Assembly (NCBI RefSeq): GCF_010093595.1
Contig: NW_022985447.1
Coordinates: 783,218-847,217 of the forward strand
DNA: 64,000 nucleotides
Reading direction: 5' to 3'
Origin: Mytilinidion resinicola
Taxonomy: Eukaryota; Ascomycota; Dothideomycetes; Mytilinidiales; Mytilinidiaceae
Shown here in pieces: positions 56,151 to 64,000 of the stretch; position 1 is the stretch's first letter, and every line of letters starts with the position of its first letter. The translations under genes were made by a program, and so were the position numbers. Below the pieces are notes generated by a model, which had not been told where the DNA came from, ran no database searches, and worked only from the letters and a program-made list of their open reading frames with translations.

Positions 56151-58117
56151 TATATATTATAACTTATTATATTTATTTTTAATATATAATACCTAAAATA
56201 TCTATTTATAAAGTAGGTAGTTTCTATTTAGCCGTTTATTTTCTTTATTATAGATACCTATTTTACTAATAGAGTATAATACTCTATAGATCTCGATTTT
56301 AGTTTATTTTCTATATAGCTTTAGCGGTTTTTATTCTAGTTTAATACTAAATTTTCTATTACTAGACTATTTTTCTAGTTTATAATCTTTATTACTATTA
56401 TAGTACTTTTTACTATTTTTAATAGGTAATTTATTATCTAGTTTTTACTAGATATTATAGCTTAAGCCTTTTAATATATCTAATCTTGCGCAGGTTTCTG
56501 CGTTAATAGTTGCTATTATTAATATTTCTACAGCTGCGGCTATTTTTACTTTTTCTTCTTTAGTAAGCTATTTTATAACTTTACCTATAGCTCTTAGGAA
56601 TTAGTAACTAGCTAGTGCTTTTAGCTCTGCGCCTGCTATAGTATTTTCGGCCTTTTACGCTTCTTATTTTTTATTAAGGCGTGTAAGAATTTCTTTTACG
56701 CTCTATTTATATATAGCTATAACCCTGTTAACCTATACTTTTATATCTAGTAATTTAGTTTTACTATTATTCTATAGCTTAAGTATACTAGTTTAGGGTT
56801 TTAATCGCGGCTTAATTATTTAGAATACTTTATCCGTTTTTAATAGGTAGTTAATTTCTATACTTTTAACTTCTACGTTTATATAGTAGTTGTTTATAGA
56901 ATTGCTATTATATTTTTTATTTCTTATTATAGTAATAGTATATCTTCCCCTACTCTAAGTTAAATAGTACCCTATTACCTACTTATTTAACTAATAAGTA
57001 AAGCAGTTATTATTATAGTATACGGTTTATAATATAGAATTATAGCGGTTTATATTTAACTTTACTATAACTGCTGCTATTTAGGTGTTCTTAGAGTACT
57101 TACTCGCAAAGTATTCCTATTTTCCGTATAATAGGTATATACTGCTATGCTTTCTATTTTACCTTTTTTTATTAGTAATTAGTTTACCTTTCTAGTTATT
57201 ATATTATTTTATAATATTAATCTCTATATAATTTCTATAGTTACGGTTAATTACTTTTAGCTTTAGTCTAGCTAGTTAGGCGTAGAAATAAAGTCCCCTT
57301 TTATCTACCTATTCTAGTTATTGTTTATACTATTAACTATTAATTTATATTACTATTTCCTTAAGTTTATAAAGTATTAGAGGCCTTTTACCTTATATAA
57401 TTTTATTTTTAATATTTTCCTTAAAACCTCTATAGTACTATACTTATAGAGCTTTATCTTCCTATAATAGCTTAAACGCGATTTATATAAATTCTAAAGT
57501 ATAGTAGCTAGTTAAGCCTTTCTACTTTAGAACTATAATTTTCTATTCTACTATCCGTTTTTTATTAGTATTTCTAAAGGTTATCTAAAGTACTAACTTA
57601 AAGTATTTATAGTTACTAAATATAGTATTAGTTTCTAGTTTCCGATTATCTATATTAGCGTTGCTAAGCTAGTTTATAAGTATTAGATTAAACTAGTTAA
57701 ACGCTTTTTTTTTAAAAAAAGGTAGCTGCTATATAGACCTTATTTAATTTAAATTTAAGGTTGCTCTAGTTTATACGCAGGTATAGCCTTATTTATATTA
57801 TAAACGCTTGTAAAGCTTTTTTATTACTAGTAAATTCTTTAGGTTTATTTATTTTATAGCCTTTATAGCTAACTATTCTACTAGTAGTAAGCTTTTTTTA
57901 AATAGTCTAGAAATTTCCTTATAGGGCCGCAATTTTTTTATTTTTAGTATTACTAGCTTTTTCTAATACTTATAGCTATATAAGTAATACCTGTATATAT
58001 ATTACTACTTTAAGTATAGTTAAAGTTAGTCTAGCAGTTATACTACCTAAAAAAGTTAGTAAGGCTATTTTAATTAATTGTTTATATATAACTTCTTTAA
58101 TATAGTAGTATTTAAAG
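56151..58117 (-). pseudogene. B-family gag (with protease start) in the composite unit
   Basis: Collinear with B2 43980-45952 and with B3 (16206-17037 plus 53605-54754). RIP-destroyed. Next to the LTR at 58118, so LTR and gag keep their normal 5' order on the minus strand, but pol is absent and LINE ORF1 takes its place. Confidence 0.72.
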
Positions 58118-58652
58118 TATAATAGGTTATTTTTTCTATACCTTCTAAGTATTATATACTAAGGCAGGGTATAGATTAAGTTATTATTAGGGTATAATAG
58201 TTTTTAAAAAGTAAGGTAAGATTAATTTTAGGTATAAAACGGGGTTATTACTTCTAATAGGTAGTATTAAAGTTTTAAGTTAAATATAAGGTTTTTATCT
58301 ATATAAAGGAGCGTCCTTATATATAAAAGCTCCGTCCTAAGAAACCTGTTTGCTCGTTCCGCTCTTAGGGCTCGTAGCCTTCGAGCGCCTCGAGCCCGAC
58401 GAGCGCTCGCTCGGCTCTATGCTTACTTCCCTCTGCGAGCTTGACGAGCCATCACGTGACCCTGTCCTCGTGATGTCCTATTCTTAGATTGTTCCCATCC
58501 ACCAGCAGTCTGTGGGGGAATCCAGGATCCCTATGCGCCCTACACGTGACCCCCTTGGTCCCGTGACCTGGTTCTGCGTAATCAGTCTTATTTGCTTGCT
58601 TGTCTCCGCGAGTGCAGCTGCGCTCGGGTGGTTCGTATTACGGGTTGTAACA
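58118..58652 (-). mobile_element. B-family LTR with half RIP-mutated, half clean
   Basis: 535 bp. Up to about 58300 it is as TA-rich as its neighbours on the left; from there to its end (GGGTTGTAACA) it is nearly free of RIP changes and remains so into the LINE fragment. Confidence 0.82.
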
Positions 58653-59636
58653 ATACTGTCTTGCCTAGCACCTGCACCTATTCCCTCTTCTTAAGCAGTG
58701 CTTCCTTTATAGCCTTATCCGCGACGTATGCCTTAATATCTCTACTCTATAGCTTCCTTATGCCGCTGATCTTTATTGTGTCTAGTGGTCCGGCTGCTTA
58801 AAGCTTCTGGGTGATAGTTATGTTTGTATCTGCTGCGGTTATAGTTCGCTTGTTGTTATCCTTAATATAGATGGTGATTTCATGGACATTTGTAGGTTGC
58901 CTTGCATACTGTCTATTTCCTGCTGCCTTCCCGTATTGCGCAGCCATGCCGCTTAGCATGGCTAATAGTGTTGTGCCTGCTGCTGCTGCGGCATACGTCT
59001 TCCCGTGCGTTGACAACGCGTGTACCTCCTTTTTCGTGTCCTCCATCATCTTTATCAGCTTTTTCCATGGTGTCTGCCGTAGGTCGTTCGCGGTATCCGA
59101 GAGGCCGAACAGGACGCGTCCTGCAAAGTCGTAGAGGGTTTGGACGATCGCATTCATCTCGAGGGATTGGATTGGCTTATTCCGCAGGAGGTCTTGTATG
59201 CCGTGTGCTTCGTTGACGAGGTCTTGGACGTCCTGGTGGACGTTCTTGATGGGCTTCGGGTTTTGGTGTTGGTTTTGGCGTTGTTGTTGNNNNNNNNNNN
59301 NNNNNNNNNNNNNNNNNNNNNNNNNNNNNNNNNNNNNNNNNNNNNNNNNNNNNNNNNNNNNNNNNNNNNNNNNNNNNNNNNNNNNNNNNNNNNNNNNNNN
59401 NNNNNNNNNNNNNNNNNNNNNNNNNNNNNNNNNNNNNNNNNNNNNNNNNNNNNNNNNNNTGTTGCTGGGGCGGCTGCGCGTTAGGGGTCGCAATTCGCGG
59501 TGTACCTACCGCGACGCCGCCGGCACTACTCGTAGGGCTTTGAGGCTGCGTACAATTGTTCGCAGGGCCTTGGATAGCCCCTAGGGGCCCTCCTTAGGTT
59601 GTATTTCCAAAATGCTGTGGGGTCGATTGCATCGTG
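58653..59636 (-). pseudogene. LINE ORF1, best-preserved copy
   Basis: Minus-strand ORF1 starts at the ATG 59630-59632, four bases inside the LINE 5' end. The N-terminal part is proline/glutamine-rich (PRIATPNAQPPQQ before the gap, QQQRQNQHQNPKP after it). The next part is helical (NEAHGIQDLLRNKPIQSL, KKLIKMMEDTKKEVHAL) with an alanine-rich hydrophobic stretch (YAAAAAGTTLLAMLSGMA). The frame is cut by TAA at 58798-58800 and by further CAA/CAG-type stops on both sides, all explained by C-to-T changes. It breaks off at the B LTR (58652). Longest readable stretch is 58798-59289. Confidence 0.78.
59290..59459. other. Assembly gap (170 N)
   Basis: Lies exactly at the poly-glutamine-coding triplet repeat of LINE ORF1; other copies show TTA/TTG triplet runs here. 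The gap length may not reflect the real repeat length. Confidence 0.99.
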
Positions 59637-59640
59637 TTTT

Positions 59641-59948
59641 TCGGGCTATAATATAGAATAAATTTAATAGTAACTATTATAATATTATCTATTAATTTTC
59701 GAGGTCTTTTAAAGGCCCTATATAGTTGTAGAAGAGTTTTAGCTCCTAAGGCTAGGTAAGATTTATAATACAATAAATAGAATTACACGTACTTATTACT
59801 CTAACTTTCTACCTAGCAACTATAAAGGGCTAAATAACATGTGCACTTATATAATTTCACTTAATATTTAGTAGTTGGTGAGATTTCTCCGGTGTTAAAA
59901 GGTCCAAATCGCACCATAATTGGGGGTGGCCACAGGCTTGCGTGGGCC
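59641..59948. other. AT-rich spacer, no gene
   Basis: About 300 bp between the LINE 5' end and the solo LTR. AT-rich to about 59870, then ordinary. Nothing recognisable. Confidence 0.5.
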
Positions 59949-59953
59949 GTATG

Positions 59954-60491
59954 TGTAACGGGTCGTCTCTTCTATACCTTCCAAGTGCCACGCACTAAGG
60001 CAGGGTATAGGTCAAGTCGTCGTCGGGGTGCAATAGTCTTCAAAAGGTGAGGCAAGATCAATCTCAGGTACAAGACGGGGTTGTCACTTCCAATAGGTAG
60101 TATTGAAGTCTTGAGTTGAACACGAGGTTCCTATCTATGCAAAGGAGCGTCCTTATATATGAAAGCTCCGCCCTAAGAAACCTATGGCTCAGTCTGGATC
60201 GTCACGCTCGGCCACTGATCCTCCAGATCCTGTGTCCGCGACCTTGCTCCTGGGGATCACTCCCTGATTCTCCTGATCCCACTGATCCATCACGTGGATC
60301 TCTCATCCCGTGATTCCTATCCTTGTATCGTTCCCATCCACCAGCAGTCCGTGGGGGAATCCAGGATACCGATGCGTCCTACACGTGACCCCCTTGGTCC
60401 CGTGACCTGGTCCTTTGTGATCAGCCTGATTTGTCTGCTTGTCTCCGCGAGTGCCTCTGCGCTCGGGTGGTTCGTATTACGGGTTGTAACA
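59954..60491 (-). mobile_element. Solo B-family LTR, RIP-free, with perfect target duplication
   Basis: 538 bp from TGTAACGGGTCGTCTC to GGGTTGTAACA, flanked by GTATG (59949-59953 and 60492-60496). Its two ends agree with the other B LTRs, but the middle (about 60185-60320) is different, made of repeated GATCC/TGATCC-type motifs instead of CTCGAG palindromes. It is the least mutated B LTR in the window. Confidence 0.9.
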
Positions 60492-60496
60492 GTATG

Positions 60497-60739
60497 CTTG
60501 CCGACTACGTTACGTTTATTAAAAGCGGGCTATAAAGGGTGTGTATATTTGCTCGCAACTTATATGGGGATTTCCGCTGCTGGGTTTCATCCTTAGAAAG
60601 GAGGGAGATTTGTGTACACATTACTGCCTCAGTATTAGATGCTGTGTTGTACGTGTACTTGAAGCTAGAGTTCTCCTGTACTATCTACAGCACGTCAACA
60701 GTGACGCCTGATAGATATTTGAATCTTTTGCATGTATAG
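60497..60739. other. Spacer between solo LTR and pseudogene
   Basis: About 240 bp of ordinary composition without a supported gene. Confidence 0.4.
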
Positions 60740-62250
60740 TATCTATCTAGACTTACCTACAGTGTGCCGCCCTGACCTTCCATGCAACTTCTTCAGTCTC
60801 ATAGCTCGTTCCTGAGGAGTAAAATATGTATTGTTTCTGATTTGAAAGCTCGGCATCTTGAAGGTAAGTGTAGAACAGGCCTGTCTAGGTTGACAGTATA
60901 GAGACAGAGGTGGCTCTAAACTCGTCATTATCCAAGCTATACTACAGTCGCCGCCGTCGGCGGGAACGTTGACACGGAGAAGACTTGGTGCCATTGGGTT
61001 GAAGTTGTTGTAAGCGCCGTTGATGCTTCCAGCTCCTAGATATAGCACAGGGGCGATGTAATCGTTGCGCTGTACGTTTTTCCATTTATGTCGATAATTG
61101 GGGAGCTGTCCGTGGCGGTTGTGCCTGGCTGGAACACCAGTAGCGCTGGTTTCTTGCCCTGACGGTAGACCGAAAGGCTGATTTGGAAATCTGACTTGTC
61201 GGTGATGACTATGTAATTGTTGCCGGAGTCGCTCCAGTCCCGCGGGAGCAGCAACCGGGTTCGATAGCTGAACCTGTATCATAAGAAGCTTTCTATAGCG
61301 TCGTAATGTGGGTACGAGGACCCGAAGTGATGGCATGCATGTAGCCGGTAGCATTTGATGTATCCGCTGGGCTGCCTGAACTAGGCCCCGTCGCGGCATA
61401 GATGATGTCCCATGTACAGCCAAGCTATTATCCTGCATTTGATTTTTCAGGGGAAGGGAATGGGCAGTCCCTTTAGAATCAACATAGCCGAAGAGAGTGG
61501 TGTTCTGAGGGGCGTCTCCTACGCCGCCTACAATTCCACCTGTGGAGAACCATACATTTCCTTGAGCATCGAACATGCTGTTCAACAGCTTTTCATACAC
61601 TTCCACGACGCCCAGGGCAGCGAGATCGATGGTGGTTTTTGGAAGATCACACTGTGTTCCTTGTCGTTGGGCCGTGGCGTGAGCTCACTGCTATCGTGTT
61701 ACTTTTGAGATCGATTTCCATATACTCGGTATTTAAATGGTTGCTCCTTGGGGATGACCAGGTTGACAAGATTGCGAAGGTGTCGGGATCTACTGCTGCT
61801 AGAGCGTAAGTTGGTGTTTTTGAGCCGTTGGCTAGATACGTAAAAGCTGCCGTCAATTCGCCTTGAGCGTCGAATACCAGGAGTCTTAAGCCAGAGGCGA
61901 TAGTTGACACATTGACAATGTTGCATGTGGGCCACCGTTCCCGCTATTTCCAGTGTTTCCTGTATCCTGGTGCATGAGGGAGCCATCGGGAGTATATTGC
62001 ACTGGGGCAGCCAGTGGTGGTGCTTTGACAGCGCAGCGCAGCTAGTAAAACCCTCTCCTGCTGAAGGCTGCGAATTGGTGACGGGTTTTGGAGAGGTTGC
62101 TTGGCGCTCAAACGGTAAATATGGGTACCAATTTTCAGGAATCGGCACAATGTCTTACGACTGGGGAGATGCGTCTTGCTGCAAAGAGGTCGGCATTGTT
62201 ATAAAAGTTGAGAGCATCAGTTGAAGAAGGCATAGTGATAGACGCATCAT
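60740..62250 (-). pseudogene. Secreted protein of unknown function (propeller-like), frameshifted
   Basis: Starts at 62250 with a likely signal peptide (MMRLSLCLLQLMLSTFI). A stop soon after overlaps a GTAAGA that may be an intron donor. Beyond it, protein-like stretches appear in alternating frames: APPLAAPVQYTPDGSLMHQ, then IASGLRLLVFDAQGELTAA, then EYMEIDLKSNTIAVSS, then LLNSMFDAQGNVWFSTGG, then ATGYMHAITSG, then VITDKSDFQISLSVYRQG, then YNNFNPMAPSLLRVNV and finally ILST-stop-TGLFYTYLQDAE. The changes of frame require several small indels. Blocks such as FDAQGNVWFSTGGIVG and LFGYVDSKGTAH suggest a beta-propeller-like extracellular protein; I know similar hypothetical fungal proteins but no function. 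The 3' end is missing. It is not RIP-mutated, so decay was by indels. Confidence 0.65.
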
Positions 62251-63513
62251 TACGAGGATGAGAGCAATGAAGAGAGGGGATATTCGGAGTGATAACAATT
62301 GAGAGCTGATAGCCACGAATGGGAACAGTTGGAGGGCCCTGAGGCTATATACACGAAAGAGAGGAAAGGCTCGAACGGTCGGAGCGCCTGGTATCGCGCA
62401 GGTACGAGGTTGGATCTACATAAGCAAAAGCCACCCTTGCCCTTATACTGAAAGGGAGCTCGCTCGAGATGGGCGATGGGCCGACCCTTGGGAAACGAGT
62501 GATCGGCCTTGCAGGATGGCAATGGCAACATAATCGAAGTGTGAAGACAGGCAAGCCCATCGTTGCGTAGACAGTATATGTTTATTCTACACGCCATGAG
62601 AGAAAGAGCGGCCCTCGACGCATGCAATTCGTGAGTCCGCTCAACCTCGGAAGGATTGTGGCATTGTTGGCTGGCTGTTGGGATCTGCAACGTGGTGCCT
62701 AAGGGATAAGGAGCTCGGGTACTGGTGTCTAATGTCGTACAAAGGTAGAATATGGTGAAGTCACAGTAACGGCGAGGAAGCGAGCAACACCATAAGAGCG
62801 GCGCATTGCGCAACAAAATAAGAGAGTTCGCCTGTTAAAGGATAACATAGCGATTATAGCGTATGGACATACTAAGGTGTGGCGGGGAGAGATTTCCAAG
62901 TCTTCTTTAGAAGGGTACCAACAGCCCAAGGCGATCCGGGACCCACATAATGAGGACAGCCACTCACGTCGCCTCCCGGATAGTTACGACGGAACGATTC
63001 CGGTATGCCGTACCGGGCCGTGCGATCTGGATATGTATGCCCGGCCCTTAGCTTCTAGCCTTTTATCAGACGACAACCTGCCCGAATCTGAGCGGGCATC
63101 TTTTTCCAACCACGATGCCAGCTGCCGTAGATACTCGGTGGTAGCGAAGATGCTACAGATCTAGGGACCTATCTGCATCGTGACCGTCAATCATACTCCT
63201 TAACGCACTCTCAGAGCTTCGACGATGTCTTCACAACACAGAGCAAGATGATGATGGGAAGGCGGCAATCGTGAGTGCTAGACTGGTATTCTAATCGAAG
63301 TGCTTTGCCTCAAACTACCTGACATATTCTGGTCAATCGCCGGCTTGTGCCATATCCTGCTCTCAATAGATCATCCTGCCCTATGATTCCGCACGAATAG
63401 TCTGGCTTCCCACGCCCGTCCAAGACGTCATGTGTCTACACGACACGAAGTGGTAGAATAGAGCCTTCTTACTCTGCCCCATCGACATCCTCCGAACAAG
63501 CTCGTCCTCTGCC
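62251..63513. other. Intergenic DNA, no convincing gene
   Basis: Ordinary base composition. Open frames of 188 codons (62250-62816, minus) and 95 codons (62877-63164, plus) have no family features and biased, shadow-like compositions. The first part probably contained the promoter of the secreted-protein pseudogene. Confidence 0.45.
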
Positions 63514-64000
63514 TCACCGATAGCTTCCCGACCCAAGCTCCTGTGCCTCATCGAAAGCTTCCCGAACAAGCTCTTCCTCGTTGTACTGAATAGCCTCTCT
63601 CCAGCCGCGGTCGTCATGATCCAGTTGTCCCTCATGCTCTGCGATGAACGGATGGGTGCCATATTTGCGGTTGTACCATAACAGATGGAGATAAGCCGGC
63701 CAAAGCGATAATGTGTCCCCTTGTGGTTGTATATGCGGCTGCGGAGCAACTATGGGCGGCTGCGGAGCAACTATGGACGCCTGTGGACCAAGAGAACCGG
63801 TCTCTGGCCTGGCACCACCGTGTGTCTTGTCGTGGAGTGAAGGCTTGCCTAACCCCCGTACAATGGGCTCTGGTATAGTTCTGGCGACCGATGCTTCCTG
63901 CATGTTAGCATCGGTGTCATCTTTCTTGCTCCCTCTTTCCCGGACTACAACCTTTTTTGGGCGATCATTAGGGTTATCGCCCTCCCGTCCCGGAGAACAT
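63514..64000 (-). CDS. Hypothetical protein, C-terminal part (gene runs off the right edge)
   Basis: The minus-strand frame is open from the window edge to the stop at 63514. It begins with a charged stretch (DRPKKVVVRERGSKKDDTD), then a proline/glutamine repeat (IVAPQP twice), then SLWPAYLHLLWYNRKYG and an acidic end (EEELVREAFDEAQELG). I do not recognise the family. Right after EAQELG the sense-looking peptide continues in another frame (REAIGEAEDELVRRMS, 63381-63535), so the true C-terminus may lie there, after a frameshift or an unseen intron. Whether it is intact cannot be judged without the rest. Confidence 0.45.
   Translation of the reverse strand, partial: CSPGREGDNPNDRPKKVVVRERGSKKDDTDANMQEASVARTIPEPIVRGLGKPSLHDKTHGGARPETGSLGPQASIVAPQPPIVAPQPHIQPQGDTLSLWPAYLHLLWYNRKYGTHPFIAEHEGQLDHDDRGWREAIQYNEEELVREAFDEAQELGSGSYR

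Larger units (their letters stand above)
54755..58652 (-). mobile_element. Composite unit LTR - LINE ORF1 - gag - LTR
   Basis: Two B LTRs (54755-55289 and 58118-58652) enclose 2.8 kb made of B gag and the first 850 bp of the LINE, all in minus orientation. The LTR-to-LINE junction (ATACTRTYTTG after the LTR end) and the LINE-to-gag junction each occur twice in the window. A tandem duplication of about 3.36 kb, probably by recombination between LTRs, explains this. Confidence 0.65.

Noticed and set aside
62250..62816. 188-codon minus-strand frame upstream of the secreted-protein pseudogene
   Set aside because: Composition rich in Ser, Leu and Cys without domains, and it overlaps the expected promoter; probably chance.
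62877..63164. 95-codon plus-strand frame
   Set aside because: No recognisable family, no intron or context support.

Overview
The window looks like nuclear DNA of a filamentous ascomycete (Pezizomycotina, quite possibly Dothideomycetes). Three things point there. Genes have short introns of about 47-57 bp with GT...AG ends and CTAAC/CTGAC-type branch sites. The protein families are fungal: an MFS drug/polyamine-type transporter, a DUF7580 protein and a fungal C2H2 protein. A vast repeat block carries the signature of repeat-induced point mutation (RIP): CpA changed to TpA on both strands, which leaves TA-rich DNA full of TAA/TAG stops.

Layout. 1-534: 3' end of an MFS transporter. 577-2193: a dead Tc1/mariner element with perfect terminal inverted repeats (TIRs). 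2194-5549: AT-rich repeats containing a pogo/Fot1-like element whose catalytic core is deleted (3047-4152) and a solo Copia LTR (4285-4641). 5550-10514: the only intact gene island, a DUF7580 gene (minus) divergent from a four-exon gene (plus) that appears to fuse a fungal C2H2 module to a protein tyrosine phosphatase. 11151-12756: two related TIR elements with 12-bp minisatellites. 12820-13533: a Copia remnant.

13534-59636 is a nest of retrotransposons that can be unpacked from target-site duplications (TSDs). The families are a Tad-like LINE, Ty3/gypsy family A (410-bp LTRs) and Ty3/gypsy chromovirus family B (533-535-bp LTRs). A B element (B3) was hit by LINE-1 (17038-53604). LINE-1 was hit by LINE-2 (19273-36433, opposite strand) and by A2 (38168-51858). 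LINE-2 contains B1 (21598-34839), which contains A1 (23340-29312). A2 contains B2 (38770-46485). Right of B3, LTR-B, LINE ORF1 and B gag pieces form a tandem composite (54755-59636). Almost all coding sequence here is destroyed by RIP. A few blocks escaped: 20153-21597, 38950-39650 and 58310-60491.

59641-64000: a clean solo B LTR with a perfect TSD, a frameshifted pseudogene of a secreted protein, about 1.3 kb with no convincing gene, and the 3' part of an unknown minus-strand gene at the edge. No tRNA, rRNA or CRISPR was found. The most interesting biology is the C2H2-phosphatase fusion with its divergent DUF7580 neighbour. The most unusual structures are the nested and composite retroelements and the multi-hairpin Copia LTR.
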